From contig JAEUHN010000009.1 in assembly GCA_016795365.1 (NCBI GenBank), positions 124,001-188,000 on the forward strand: a stretch of 64,000 nucleotides of DNA, written 5' to 3'. Below, in pieces: positions 17,221-26,590 of this stretch (the first letter of the stretch is position 1; each line of letters opens with the position of its first letter). Position numbers and translations under genes: made by a program. The DNA comes from Verrucomicrobiaceae bacterium. Its GTDB lineage: Bacteria; Verrucomicrobiota; Verrucomicrobiia; Verrucomicrobiales; Verrucomicrobiaceae. The notes beneath the pieces are model-generated. The model was not told where the DNA came from and did no database searches. It worked only from the letters and a program-made list of their open reading frames with translations.

Positions 17221-19215
17221 TCAAGTCCGCGCCGTCGGAAGAGCCCCAGGATCGTTGCCTTCGTGAATCATTTCGATGCGTTCCTGGATCAGATTGCGCG
17301 GATAGTGCAGCTCGATGAGGATCAGGAAGTAGATGTCTGAGATCTGGCCCAACATTTCGGCTGGCACGCGATTAGCACCCGTTTGATTCGAGAAGATGAG
17401 GAATGCCGAACGGGCCACGCGTTCAGCTTCATTGAGCTTCTCCTGGACCCGCAAGTTAACCGCGAGCTGAATCATCGTGCGTGCGGTCGTGTTGTGATTG
17501 TCGCCCAGGGCCTTCTGATGAATGGCGAGAGCGCGCCGGAGAATCTTCTCTTCCTCCCCATACTTCTTGTCCACCTGAAGGATGGATGCGTAAACTATGA
17601 ACACATCGCCGAGGAAGTGATGCTCTTTGCCAAAGCTCTTCTCGAAAAGTGCGACCACCTTGTCGAGTTCCTTCCGCGCATCATTCCAGCGCTTCTGCGC
17701 CATCAGGTTGTCAGCGAGGGCAAAGGTGTCGTAGCCAACGCGGGGCGAGTCCTTGCCAAAGGACTTTTCGTCGATCTTCACGACGCGACGAAACATGGAC
17801 TCCGGGTTCTTGATGTCGCCGCGAGCCTGAACAAGCTTGGCCAGATTGAACAGGCTGACGGCCACTTCGGAGTGATCTTTGCCCAGGGCAACTTCACGGA
17901 TTTTCATTGCTTCCCAAAATGACTGCTCCGCCTCAATCGCCCGTCCTAGGCGAACGAGCAGATTCCCGCGCAGATGCATGACAGAGGCCACCAGCGCGTG
18001 CTCGTCGCCAAAGGTCTCCTTCGCCTCGGCAAGCGTCTTCTCACATAGCGTCTCGGCTTCCTTGTATCGACCAAGGCCCATTATGGAACTGATCAGATTG
18101 ATCTTGGTGTGAATGCGTGTCGGACTCTTCTTTGGCAGGCGGTCTTCCATCTTCACCGCGCGCACCAGCAGTTCCTCGGCTTCGGTGAAGCTGAAGCGCC
18201 GCTGCAAAACGCTGGCGATATTGCTCAGGGCAACGGCCACTCGCGGATGGTTGGATCCAAAGGTTTTCTCGGCCACCCGCATGTATTCGCGGAACATGGC
18301 TTCAGCTTTCTCCAGTCGCTCCTTGTCATCCTGAATGTCGGCCACCTGGGTGATGGAGTTGGCAAGGTTGTTCACCGACGTCGTGCTTCGGATGTCGTCC
18401 TTGCCATAGTGCTTCACATCAATGGCGTAGGCCTTTTGGTAAGCCGCTTCCGCTTCTGCCCAGCGACGCAACCCCATCAAAGCCGTGCCAAGGGCGTTGT
18501 AAGCGGAGCTCGCTGCCTCGGAGTCCTCTTTTTGATTGGCTTCAAAGAACTCCACAGACTCACGAGCAAGCTTCTCACATTCATCGTGCTTCTCTTCCTC
18601 GTGAAGGCCATTAGACGCCTTAGCGAGCGCGAGCGCCAGTTCCTGAGATGGACGTCCATGCTTCTTTTCGACGAGGTCGAGGTAACGATTCCGAAGCTCT
18701 TCCGCGTCCTTCCACTTGGCTTGATTGACCGCCACACCTTCCAGTTGTTGCAAGGTGAAGACCATGTCTGGTCCGCTTGGGTCTTTCTTCTCGATGATGG
18801 GCAGGGCTTCCTTGAGAAGCGTCTCCGCCTTCTCCGATCGCTGGTCCGTCACCAGAAGCATGCCCCATTTCACCAGCACCACGGCATGAGCATACGAGTC
18901 TTTGCCATCGGTGTTGCTCACACTGTCCGACCACTGGGAATAGGTGACATCAGCCTCGTCAATATCGTTGATGAACTCAAGGTTGGCCGCCAGCTGGGCA
19001 AACATGTTGTGAAGCAGCGGACTTGGTTTCTCGTTCTTCAGCAATTCGACGATTTGCTTTAACAGAGGAACCGCCTTTTCCGGCGCCATCTTGCCATCCC
19101 ATGTCTGAGCAATATTGACTAATTCCTGGGGCGTTTCCGCAAAAGACGGAAACCCCGACGTCGCGAGACAGCCAACGGTGACGACGACGAAACGTAGGAG
19201 TGGGGCAAAGCGCAT
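17221..19215 (-). CDS. Exported TPR protein of the kinesin-light-chain repeat type
   Basis: 664 residues. Signal peptide at residues 1-26 (FAPLLRFVVVTVGCLATSGFPSFA). The remainder is a row of ~42-residue TPR units of the kinesin-light-chain kind (AYQKAYAIDVKHYGKDD, ERLEKAEAMFREYMRVAEKTFG, EEILRRALAIHQKALGDNHN). No enzymatic domain was seen. The ATG at 19215 is chosen over the upstream in-frame start at 19263 because it begins the signal peptide. A 79-base gap separates it from the upstream sufD stop on the same strand, so read-through from the suf block is possible. Function is probably protein interaction; partner unknown. Confidence 0.8.
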   Translation of the reverse strand: MRFAPLLRFVVVTVGCLATSGFPSFAETPQELVNIAQTWDGKMAPEKAVPLLKQIVELLKNEKPSPLLHNMFAQLAANLEFINDIDEADVTYSQWSDSVSNTDGKDSYAHAVVLVKWGMLLVTDQRSEKAETLLKEALPIIEKKDPSGPDMVFTLQQLEGVAVNQAKWKDAEELRNRYLDLVEKKHGRPSQELALALAKASNGLHEEEKHDECEKLARESVEFFEANQKEDSEAASSAYNALGTALMGLRRWAEAEAAYQKAYAIDVKHYGKDDIRSTTSVNNLANSITQVADIQDDKERLEKAEAMFREYMRVAEKTFGSNHPRVAVALSNIASVLQRRFSFTEAEELLVRAVKMEDRLPKKSPTRIHTKINLISSIMGLGRYKEAETLCEKTLAEAKETFGDEHALVASVMHLRGNLLVRLGRAIEAEQSFWEAMKIREVALGKDHSEVAVSLFNLAKLVQARGDIKNPESMFRRVVKIDEKSFGKDSPRVGYDTFALADNLMAQKRWNDARKELDKVVALFEKSFGKEHHFLGDVFIVYASILQVDKKYGEEEKILRRALAIHQKALGDNHNTTARTMIQLAVNLRVQEKLNEAERVARSAFLIFSNQTGANRVPAEMLGQISDIYFLILIELHYPRNLIQERIEMIHEGNDPGALPTART

Positions 19216-19294
19216 GGCAGCCAGGATGGCTGGCAGATTGCCAGTTCCCGCCCGTCCGTTCAAGCCTTTGCTTAGACGGCTTCGATGTTTGATC

Positions 19295-20563
19295 TCAAGA
19301 AATCCGAGCGAACTTCTCTTCGATGCGCTCGCACACCATCGCTTCCACCTCGGCGTGGCCGATGCGGGTCACGGTGTCTTCGATAAAGCCGAGGACGATC
19401 AGCTTGCGTGCCTCGCCATCGGAGATGCCGCGGGCTTTGAGGTAGAAGAGTTCGTCTTCGCTCACGGGCGCGCTGGTCGCGCCGTGGCTGCACTTCACCT
19501 GGTCGGCGTTGATTTCCAGGCCGGGCATCGAGTTCGCCTCGGCTTCCTTGCTGTTGAGCAGGTTGCGATTGGTTTGATAGGCGTCCGTGTAGTGCGCGCC
19601 TTCGTCCACGATGATGAGGCCGCTGAAGACCGTGCGCGTCTGGTCATAGAGCGCGTTCTTGTAGAGCAGGTCGCTGGTCGCGTGTGCGGCCTTGTGCTTC
19701 TGCAGCGTGCGCTGATCCACGATCTGTTCACCCAACGGCATCGACACACTGAGCATGTCGCTGCGTGCGCCAGCACCGACGAGATCGCTCACGCTTTCGC
19801 TGCGGCTGAAGTCCGCACCGAGTTGGAGCTGGAAGTTCTTCATCTGCGCGTCCTTGCCCGCACTGGTGGAGGACAAATGCATCGCCTGCGCGTGGTCGCT
19901 CATCTCCTGGCAAACCACATACGTCACGTGGCTGCCGGGACTACCGATCAAGTCGGCGACCGCGCAGCTCAGGCCCGGCGTGTCATCCAGCGAACGATAA
20001 TGATCCACGACCACCACCTCCGCATGATCGCCCGTGACGATCAGCGTGTGCGGGAAGATCGCGACATTTGCGCCAGCGGCCCAATGGAAGACTTCGATTG
20101 GAGCGTCCAGCTTCACGCCTTTGGGAACGATGATGACCGTGCCCGATCGCACCAACGCCAGATGCAGCGCGGCGAACTTCGCTGAGCCCAGCTCCATCTC
20201 GCGCTTCATGAAGTGCTGCTGCAACACATCGCCGTGCGACTTGAGGGCTTCCTCGAAAGAGACGCACACCACGCCCGCAGGTGCATCGCTGCTCGACTCG
20301 ACCAGCACCTCGTTCACAAACACGAACCGCGCCGCCGTCTTCGCGAGTCCCTTCGATCCATCAATGGCGCGCTGCACATCCGTTGCGGGAGCCGGTGTCG
20401 CATTGATCAGCGTGTCGAGCTCAATGCGCTTTGCATTCGAGTAGCGCCAGTGCTCGTCCTTGATGCCAGGCACAGGCAGCGATTGAAACTCTGACCATGC
20501 GGAGGTGGCGCGGCTTTGGAACCAAGAAGGAGAAGCAGAAAGGGAGACGGGGGACAAAGACAT
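19295..20563 (-). CDS. sufD: Fe-S cluster assembly protein SufD
   Basis: 422 residues, the beta-helical scaffold partner of SufB in the SufBC2D complex, which assembles Fe-S clusters in the cytosol. Family signs are DEHWRYSNAKRIELD near the N-terminus (an entry into the SufD fold) and the C-terminal region CSHGATSAPVSEDELFYLKARGISDGEARKLI, shared by SufB and SufD. It is the last gene of the perR-sufC-sufB-sufD block and lies 48 bases after sufB. No cysteine desulfurase (SufS) or SufE/SufU follows, so the sulfur donor must be encoded elsewhere. Confidence 0.95.
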   Translation of the reverse strand: MSLSPVSLSASPSWFQSRATSAWSEFQSLPVPGIKDEHWRYSNAKRIELDTLINATPAPATDVQRAIDGSKGLAKTAARFVFVNEVLVESSSDAPAGVVCVSFEEALKSHGDVLQQHFMKREMELGSAKFAALHLALVRSGTVIIVPKGVKLDAPIEVFHWAAGANVAIFPHTLIVTGDHAEVVVVDHYRSLDDTPGLSCAVADLIGSPGSHVTYVVCQEMSDHAQAMHLSSTSAGKDAQMKNFQLQLGADFSRSESVSDLVGAGARSDMLSVSMPLGEQIVDQRTLQKHKAAHATSDLLYKNALYDQTRTVFSGLIIVDEGAHYTDAYQTNRNLLNSKEAEANSMPGLEINADQVKCSHGATSAPVSEDELFYLKARGISDGEARKLIVLGFIEDTVTRIGHAEVEAMVCERIEEKFARIS

Positions 20564-20611
20564 GAATGAATCGGACAGAGCTTGCGATGCGATGTGTGTG
20601 TTTCGAGCGGG

Positions 20612-22045
20612 CTAGCCCACGCTTCCCTCCATCTCCAAATCGATGAGGCGCTTCAGCTCGACGCTGTATTCCATCGGGAATTCCTTCGCGAGGTCGTTGA
20701 TGAAGCCGTTGACGCTGAGGCTCATCGCTTCGGCTTCGCTGAGGCCGCGTTGCATCAGATAAAAGATCTGCTCGGCGCTGACTTGGCTCACGCTCGCTTC
20801 GTGCTGTGTGGCGTGGTCGTTGCCGCGCACGCTGATCGCGGGGTAGGTGTCGGTGCGGCTGTTGCTGTTGATCAGCAGGGCATCGCACTCGGTGTTGTTC
20901 TTGCAGCCCTTGAGATGTTTCGGGATGTGAACGAGGCCGCGATACGTGCTGCGACCCTGGCCGATGGAGATGGACTTGGAGATGACGTTGCTCGTCGTGT
21001 TGTTGGCGGCGTGGACCATCTTCGCGCCAGTGTCTTGATGCTGGCCGTTGTTCGCCAGCGCAATGCTGATGACTTCACCGCGTGCGCGTTCGCCTTTCAT
21101 GACCACGCCAGGATACTTCATGGTCAGACGGCTACCGATGTTGCAATCGATCCACTTCACCACGGCGTCTTCCATCGCGATGCCGCGCTTGGTGACGAGG
21201 TTGAAGACGTTGCTGCTCCAGTTCTGCACGGTCACGTATTGGATCTTCGCGCCCTTGAGCGCGACGAGTTCCACCACGGCGCTGTGCAGCGTGGCGGTGT
21301 CGAATTTCGGCGCGGTGCAGCCTTCCATATACATCACCTCGGAGCCTTCATCGGCGATGATGAGCGTGCGCTCGAACTGACCGAACTGCTCCGAGTTGAT
21401 GCGGAAGTAGGCTTGCAGCGGGTGTTTCACCTTCACGCCTGGAGGCACATAAATGAACGAGCCGCCGGAGAACACGGCGCTGTTGAGCGCGCTGAATTTG
21501 TTGTCGCCCGTGGGGATGACCTTGCCGAACCACTTCTTGAAGATCTCGGGATGCTTGTGCAGGCCTTCGGTGCTGTTCACGAAGATCACGCCTTGCTCAG
21601 AGACGGCGGCCTTGATGTTCGAGTAAGCGGCCTCGCTGTCGTATTGCGCTTCGACGCCCGCGAGGAACTTGCGCTCCTGCTCAGGGATGCCGAGACGATC
21701 GAAGGTCTTCTTCACATCCTCGGGCACATCGTCCCAGGACTTCTTCGGCTTTTGGCCGTCGGACAAGTAGTAGCGAAACTCGTCGAACTTGATGTTCTCC
21801 AGGTCCTTCGTCGCCCAATGCGTGGGCATCGGCTTCTCATCGAAGACCTTCAGCGCCTTCTTGCGGAACTCGCGAATCCAGTCAGGATCGCCTTTGACGT
21901 CGCAGATGTAATCGATGGTCTTTTCGGACAAGCCGTAACCAGAGTCGAACTTGTTGCGCTCCGGGAAGGTGAAGTCGCCGACGCTGTCGATCTTGATGTC
22001 GGCAATCGAAGCGGCTTCGTCGAGGTGTTCTTGGCGCTCAGACAT
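20612..22045 (-). CDS. sufB: Fe-S cluster assembly protein SufB
   Basis: 477 residues, close to the usual 465-495. SufB is the scaffold subunit on which the nascent cluster is built. Conserved stretches include [61 protein letters not shown] and the C-terminal [20 protein letters not shown]. It lies 18 bases downstream of sufC. Expression is likely driven with sufC from the regulator promoter carrying the Per/Fur box; that is inferred from gene order. Confidence 0.96.
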   Translation of the reverse strand: MSERQEHLDEAASIADIKIDSVGDFTFPERNKFDSGYGLSEKTIDYICDVKGDPDWIREFRKKALKVFDEKPMPTHWATKDLENIKFDEFRYYLSDGQKPKKSWDDVPEDVKKTFDRLGIPEQERKFLAGVEAQYDSEAAYSNIKAAVSEQGVIFVNSTEGLHKHPEIFKKWFGKVIPTGDNKFSALNSAVFSGGSFIYVPPGVKVKHPLQAYFRINSEQFGQFERTLIIADEGSEVMYMEGCTAPKFDTATLHSAVVELVALKGAKIQYVTVQNWSSNVFNLVTKRGIAMEDAVVKWIDCNIGSRLTMKYPGVVMKGERARGEVISIALANNGQHQDTGAKMVHAANNTTSNVISKSISIGQGRSTYRGLVHIPKHLKGCKNNTECDALLINSNSRTDTYPAISVRGNDHATQHEASVSQVSAEQIFYLMQRGLSEAEAMSLSVNGFINDLAKEFPMEYSVELKRLIDLEMEGSVG

Positions 22046-22063
22046 AGTCTTGAAAAGTTAGGG

Positions 22064-22822
22064 TTAGGCAGCTGCGGCCAAGGCTTCAGGTTGAATCCAG
22101 TCGTAGCCCTTGGCTTCGAGTTCGAGCGCCAGCTCAGGGCCGCCGGTCATGACGATGCGGCCTTCCATCATGACGTGCACGATGTCGGGCTTGATGTAGT
22201 CCAGCAGGCGCTGGTAGTGCGTGATGACGAGGAAGCCACGATCCTCGCTGCGCATGGCATTGACGCCGCGGGCGCAGATCTTGAGGGCATCGATGTCGAG
22301 GCCGGAGTCGGTCTCGTCGAGCACTGCATACCTGGGCTCCAGCATCATGAGCTGAAGGATTTCGTTGCGCTTCTTCTCACCGCCGGAGAAGCCTTCGTTA
22401 ACGCTGCGAGAGGTAAAGCTGCGATCCATCTCGAGCTGGTCCATGCGGGCGTAGAGCTGGCGATAAAAGGCGATGGCGTCGATGTCTTCGCCCTCGGGCA
22501 GGCGGGCTTTCTTGGCGGCGCGGATGAAGTTCGCATTCGTCACGCCGGGGATTTCGTGCGGATACTGGAAGGCAAGGAAGAGCCCGGCGCGCGCACGAGC
22601 ATCGACCGACAGTTCGAGCAGGTTCTGGCCGTCCATCGTGACTTCGCCGCCCGTGACCTCGTAGTCCTCGTGGCCGCAGAGCACCTTGCTGAGCGTGCTC
22701 TTGCCAGAGCCGTTCGGGCCCATGATGGCGTGGACTTTACCCGGCTCGATGGTGAGCGTGAGGCCCTTGAGGATTTCGCGGTCGGGGATCTTGGCGTGGA
22801 GGTCTTTGATTTGCAGGGACAT
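22064..22822 (-). CDS. sufC: Fe-S cluster assembly ATPase SufC
   Basis: 252 residues, the ABC-type ATPase of the SufBCD complex. Walker [10 protein letters not shown] (residues 35-43), SufC-type signature [19 protein letters not shown], Walker [17 protein letters not shown] and the switch His in [10 protein letters not shown] are all present. The start at 22822 ([13 protein letters not shown]) is the family-typical one; the frame is open to 22906 but the extra segment is encoded by a hexamer repeat. The order C-B-D without SufS or SufU next door is a minimal suf arrangement. Confidence 0.96.
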   Translation of the reverse strand: MSLQIKDLHAKIPDREILKGLTLTIEPGKVHAIMGPNGSGKSTLSKVLCGHEDYEVTGGEVTMDGQNLLELSVDARARAGLFLAFQYPHEIPGVTNANFIRAAKKARLPEGEDIDAIAFYRQLYARMDQLEMDRSFTSRSVNEGFSGGEKKRNEILQLMMLEPRYAVLDETDSGLDIDALKICARGVNAMRSEDRGFLVITHYQRLLDYIKPDIVHVMMEGRIVMTGGPELALELEAKGYDWIQPEALAAAA

Positions 22823-22828
22823 GAGATT

Positions 22829-22864
22829 CTTCGAGGTCGAGTAGGAGTAGGAGGACGAGTAGGA
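22829..22864. repeat. Six-copy hexamer microsatellite between perR-like gene and sufC
   Basis: Six consecutive hexamers (cttcga, ggtcga, gtagga, gtagga, ggacga, gtagga) fill most of the 70-base gap between the regulator and sufC. It lies just upstream of the sufC start and occupies the place of a ribosome binding site; on the sufC strand it is pyrimidine rich. Possible slippage site affecting sufC translation; function not shown. Confidence 0.6.
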
Positions 22865-22892
22865 CTGAAGCGTTTGGAGCGTCTGGATGAAG

Positions 22893-23333
22893 CTATGCCT
22901 TGGCACAACTGGGGCACAGGCCGCGCAGAGTCACGTCGAGGCGGTTGATCTTGGATCCGGCAGGAAGCTGCCAGTGCTGGGGAGGGTCGATGTTTTCCGT
23001 CACATCGGCGTCCATGACGCAGCCGCAGGCATCGCAGTGGAAGTGGACGTGCTCGTGCTGATTGGCACAGAAGCGCGAGGGCATGCGCTCCAGGTTCACC
23101 TGCTTGATCAGCCCGCTGTGTGTGAGGGCTTCCAGGTTATTGTAAACGGTGGCCAGCGAGATGCCGGGGATGCGCGGCTTGACCCGGAGGAAGACGTCGG
23201 TCGCGGTCGGATGATCGCGGGACTCGGCCAGCACGTCGTAGATTTGCTTCCGGGCCGCCGTCATGCGCACGTCCGAGCCCGCCGCGTTGGCGGCTTCAGC
23301 GAGCGTGAGAGAGGTCGTGGTTGCGGGGGGCAT
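22893..23333 (-). CDS. PerR-like Fur-family regulator upstream of suf genes
   Basis: 146 residues of the Fur superfamily. The N-terminal winged helix is clear ([33 protein letters not shown]). HPTATDVF gives the His equivalent to PerR His37 (H41). Aligned without gaps to B. subtilis PerR, H95, H97 and D108 match His91, His93 and Asp104; an Asp at the last position is a PerR rather than Fur feature. C89 stands where PerR has Asp85. Structural zinc cysteines are C100/C103 and C140/C143. First gene before sufC-sufB-sufD and preceded by a perfect Per/Fur box. Likely role: peroxide- or iron-dependent control of itself and of Fe-S assembly; inferred from homology and position. Confidence 0.85.
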   Translation of the reverse strand: MPPATTTSLTLAEAANAAGSDVRMTAARKQIYDVLAESRDHPTATDVFLRVKPRIPGISLATVYNNLEALTHSGLIKQVNLERMPSRFCANQHEHVHFHCDACGCVMDADVTENIDPPQHWQLPAGSKINRLDVTLRGLCPSCAKA

Positions 23334-23352
23334 GGAGGGCGCGCAGTGAGAC

Positions 23353-23367
23353 TTAGAATCATTCTAA
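23353..23367. promoter_or_regulatory. Per/Fur box (7-1-7 perfect palindrome)
   Basis: TTAGAATCATTCTAA has 7-base arms around one C, the architecture of PerR boxes (consensus TTATAATNATTATAA, two mismatches, symmetrical). It ends 20 bases upstream of the PerR-like start at 23333 in an AT-rich pocket of a GC-rich region. Expected to bind the adjacent regulator; binding is inferred. Confidence 0.85.
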
Positions 23368-23531
23368 TTCAAACGAAAAACGCGGCACGGGATTTGGGGG
23401 ACGCATTTTCTTCGAATAATGACTTTCCTGCCCCGCGCTAGGGGGCCCGGTCTGCAAAGTTTGCGGCGATCGACCATGCCGCTTGGGGCCCCGCCGCCTT
23501 TGATGGAGACATGGAGTGCGCGTGACAGCCG

Positions 23532-24407
23532 TCACTCGACGTTCTGCACCTGCTCGCGGATCTTTTCGATCTCGCTTTTGGCGGCGACGACGAGGTGGGC
23601 GAGTTCGGCGTTGTTGGCCTTGGAGCCCATGGTGTTGAACTCCCGGAAAAGCTCCTGGGCGAGGAAATCCATGTTGCGTCCCATGGCCTCTTTGGCAGCG
23701 ATGTATTTAGCAAACTGAGCCAGGTGGCTGCGTGCTCTGGCCAGCTCCTCACTGATATCGCATCGGTCGGCGAACAGGGCGACTTCCTTGATGAGTCGTT
23801 CGTCGGTGAGATCGATCGGGAGTCCAGCATCGCCTAGGCGCTGCAGCAGAGCTTTGCGGTAGAGAGCCGTCACCTCGCTCGAGCGAGCCTCGATGTCTTT
23901 GAGGAGGCCCGCGATCGTGCTGAGACGAGCTTCGATGTCGGCCTGGAGATGCGCACCTTCCGTCGCGCGCATGGCAAGGAATTGCTCAAGGGCGGCGCGG
24001 AGAGCGGACTGGACGAGCGGCTCAGCCTTGTCCGCATCAGGCGCGGCGCGTTCCTGCTCCAGCACGCCAGGCCAGCGCATGGCGTCGGCCAGTGTCAGCT
24101 GCGATGGCACCCCAATCAAGGCCGCAAGGCGCGTGGCTTCGGCGAGGTAGTGACGGGCGAGAGGCTCATTGAGCTTCACGGTGGCAGCACCTTCAGCGCC
24201 CAAATCACAGCGCACCTGGACGGCCACGCGGCCGCGGGAACAACAGGCCGAGACTTCGGTGCGGATCATCGGCTCCAGCTCGGCAAGCTCGCGGGGCAGG
24301 CTGGCGACGACCTCGAGCTGTTTCCGGTTCACGGAACTCACTTCCACGGCCCATGTCACACCTTCGCCAGCGGCATCGCCACGCCCAAATCCTGTCATGC
24401 TCTTCAT
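23532..24407 (-). CDS. YicC/YloC-family endoribonuclease
   Basis: 291 residues, standard size. The N-terminus MKSMTGFGRG followed by WAVEVSSVNRKQLEV is the YicC_N signature. The C-terminus ends in the DUF1732 region (AKYIAAKEAMGRNMDFLAQELFREFNTMGSKANNAELAHLVVAAKSEIEKIREQVQNVE). E. coli YicC and B. subtilis YloC are oligomeric endoribonucleases that cleave RNA hairpins. No guanylate kinase (gmk) gene, a frequent neighbour, follows here. Confidence 0.93.
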   Translation of the reverse strand: MKSMTGFGRGDAAGEGVTWAVEVSSVNRKQLEVVASLPRELAELEPMIRTEVSACCSRGRVAVQVRCDLGAEGAATVKLNEPLARHYLAEATRLAALIGVPSQLTLADAMRWPGVLEQERAAPDADKAEPLVQSALRAALEQFLAMRATEGAHLQADIEARLSTIAGLLKDIEARSSEVTALYRKALLQRLGDAGLPIDLTDERLIKEVALFADRCDISEELARARSHLAQFAKYIAAKEAMGRNMDFLAQELFREFNTMGSKANNAELAHLVVAAKSEIEKIREQVQNVE

Positions 24408-24445
24408 GAACCATGGTTGGGGAGGCTAGGGAATGAATCAAGCGC

Positions 24446-24478
24446 GCTGATTTTTTAAAAAAGTATCCCCAAATCAGC
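24446..24478. promoter_or_regulatory. AT-rich inverted repeat between YicC-like gene and a small gene
   Basis: An 8-base inverted repeat (GCTGATTT at 24446-24453, AAATCAGC at 24471-24478) encloses the symmetrical tract TTTTTTAAAAAA. It lies in the 179-base divergent spacer, which is much richer in AT than its surroundings, so it is probably promoter DNA for one or both genes. No exact -35/-10 pair is claimed. Confidence 0.4.
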
Positions 24479-24586
24479 CACCTGGGTAAAATAGTTTCGA
24501 GCGCTTCGAAATTTATCTCCACTAAAGAAACACGATTTGTTACAAAGCAGTCATAATTTGCTTCGGCAGATAGACATTACATTGCA

Positions 24587-24841
24587 ATGACTTGGCGCAC
24601 TTTCTCATATGTCGGGACCGTCCTTCTCGCGGCTGTCATTGTAGCGACCACCGCCTCATCTGATGTGGCGATTTCGCCACAGCCTAGCCAGGAAGGATCT
24701 GCCGTGGTGGCCAGTCTGCCGATGAACAACGACCCTATTCCCGCACGCAGCAGTCGGGTGGCGCTCCTGGTGATTGGCATTGGTGCTGTGGCGTTCACGT
24801 TTCGGCGAGCGGTGCTGAACTTCCGTCAGCCGGGTTCCTGA
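24587..24841 (+). CDS. Small membrane-associated protein, sorting-signal-like C-terminus
   Basis: 84 residues. An N-terminal hydrophobic segment (VGTVLLAAVIVATTASS) could be a signal peptide. Near the C-terminus, PIPARSSRVALLVIGIGAVAFTFRRA is a short Pro motif, hydrophobic helix and Arg cluster. That layout recalls PEP-CTERM sorting signals, although the P-E-P motif itself is missing and a further ten residues follow. The mature part would be only about 25 residues. A start at 24587 fits; no strong ribosome binding site is visible. No family recognised. Confidence 0.5.
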   Translation: MTWRTFSYVGTVLLAAVIVATTASSDVAISPQPSQEGSAVVASLPMNNDPIPARSSRVALLVIGIGAVAFTFRRAVLNFRQPGS

Positions 24842-24883
24842 TTGCACTTGTTGCTGCTTGTGGCACAAGGCGGGTCCGGTTGC

Positions 24884-26542
24884 ATGATCCGTTCCTTCCT
24901 TCTCTTCACGGGCCTCAGCGTGGCGTGCGCCGCTGCTGATGCGGGTTTCAAAAATGGCGCTGTCGCCTCCGTTCATCCGCTGGCCACCGATGCTGGCGTG
25001 AATGCTCTCAAGAATGGCGGCAATGCGGTCGATGCAGCGATCGCCACAGCGCTCACTTTGGGTGTCGTGGACGGTCACAACTCCGGCATTGGTGGTGGTT
25101 GTTTCATTCTCATCCGCGCAGCAGATGGCGCGATAACGTGCATCGACGGACGCGAGATGGCACCCGCGAAGTCGCATCGCGACATGTTCATCATCAACGG
25201 CAAGCTCGATGACGAAGCGAGCAAGACCGGTGCGCTCGCCTCAGGAGTGCCTGGAGCGCTCGCGGCTTACGACGCAGCGTTGACGAAGCATGGCAAACTC
25301 AAGCTGGCTGACCTGCTGCTACCGGCCGCAGACATCGCGGAGCAGGGTTTCGAGATCGACGAAGTCTATGCACGCAAGCTCGCGGGCCAGGTGGACAACA
25401 TCAAAAAGTTCCCCAGCTCGGCGGCGGTGCTCTTGAAGCCTGATGGCACAGCATGGAAAAAAGGCGACCGCCTTGTGCAGAAGGATCTGGCCGAGACCTA
25501 TCGCATGGTGGCGAAGCAAGGCATCGGTTGGTTTTATCGCGGCGGCTTTTCCAAAGCCGCAGCCGACTGGATGAAGGCGAACGGCGGCATCATGACGGAG
25601 GAAGATTTCGCCAGCTACGAGCCAAAGGAACGCGAGCCCCTGCGCACCTCGTATCGCGAGCTGGAGATCATCGGCATGCCTCCGCCGAGTTCCGGGGGCA
25701 TTCATGTCGCGCAGATTCTGCAAATGATTGAGCGCTTCAATCCGGCGACCACGCCCCTCATTGATCGCACCCACGCGACAGCGGAAGCGATGAAGCTGGC
25801 GTTCGCGGATCGTGCCTACTGGCTCGGAGATCCCGACTTCGCCAAGGTGCCACGCGGTCTCATTGACCTCGGCTACACCGACGAACTCTCCCGCAAGATC
25901 GACCTGAAGAAGACCACGTCCGTGCCTCAGCAAGGCACACCGCCGAAGCCACACGATGACGTCTTTGGCAAGCACACCACCCATCTCAGCACGGCGGATG
26001 CCGCAGGCAATTGGGTCGCTCTCACACAGACGATCAACACGGCGTTTGGTTCCAAGGTGATCATCCCTGGCACCGGCGTGATCATGAACGATGAGATGGA
26101 CGACTTCTCCGTGCAGCCCGGCGTTCCGAATGCCTTCAAGCTCATCGGTGCCGAAGCCAACAGCGTGCAGCCGGGCAAGCGCCCGCTCTCCAGCATGAGC
26201 CCCACGCTCGTGCTCAAGCATGGCAAGCCACTCATCACCGTCGGTGCCGCTGGTGGTCCCACGATCATTACGCAAACGGTGCAGACGCTCGTGGGCATCA
26301 TCGACTTCGGCAAGACGCCCGCCGAATCCCTCGCGACTCCACGCATCCATCACCAGTGGGCACCCGATTCACTGAAGATCGAGACCAAATTCGGTGACGA
26401 TGTCTTGAAGGAACTCGAAGCCCGGGGCCACACACTAGAGCGCAGCAGCGGCTTCGGTGCCTGCCAGTGCATTCAGCTTCGCGATGGTCTGCTTCACCCT
26501 GCGCATGATCCACGTGTGCCCGGCAAGGCGGATGGGTGGTGA
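24884..26542 (+). CDS. ggt: Gamma-glutamyltransferase, exported
   Basis: About 552 residues; signal peptide MIRSFLLFTGLSVACAAA. The precursor autocleaves into large and small subunits and hydrolyses or transfers the gamma-glutamyl group of glutathione in the periplasm. The catalytic Thr opening the small subunit is T365 (motif TTHLSTADAAGN), followed by ALTQTINTAFGSKVIIPGTG and the loop NDEMDDFS. The oxyanion loop GKRPLSSMSPT is present, and AAGGPTIITQ matches the family glycine motif. The start at 24884 begins the signal peptide; an upstream in-frame start at 24842 is less likely. Confidence 0.94.
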   Translation: MIRSFLLFTGLSVACAAADAGFKNGAVASVHPLATDAGVNALKNGGNAVDAAIATALTLGVVDGHNSGIGGGCFILIRAADGAITCIDGREMAPAKSHRDMFIINGKLDDEASKTGALASGVPGALAAYDAALTKHGKLKLADLLLPAADIAEQGFEIDEVYARKLAGQVDNIKKFPSSAAVLLKPDGTAWKKGDRLVQKDLAETYRMVAKQGIGWFYRGGFSKAAADWMKANGGIMTEEDFASYEPKEREPLRTSYRELEIIGMPPPSSGGIHVAQILQMIERFNPATTPLIDRTHATAEAMKLAFADRAYWLGDPDFAKVPRGLIDLGYTDELSRKIDLKKTTSVPQQGTPPKPHDDVFGKHTTHLSTADAAGNWVALTQTINTAFGSKVIIPGTGVIMNDEMDDFSVQPGVPNAFKLIGAEANSVQPGKRPLSSMSPTLVLKHGKPLITVGAAGGPTIITQTVQTLVGIIDFGKTPAESLATPRIHHQWAPDSLKIETKFGDDVLKELEARGHTLERSSGFGACQCIQLRDGLLHPAHDPRVPGKADGW

Positions 26543-26573
26543 GCGCAGTTGCGCCCCATGCATTCCTTTGCCA

Positions 26574-26590
26574 CATAGCGGCCCGCTATG
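26574..26590. promoter_or_regulatory. Inverted repeat overlapping the start codon of the DapA-family gene
   Basis: CATAGCGGCCCGCTATG is a perfect 7-3-7 palindrome whose last three bases are the ATG of the next gene. As RNA it would be a stable hairpin closing on the start codon; as DNA it could be a repressor site. No ribosome binding site is visible besides it. Function inferred from position only. Confidence 0.45.
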
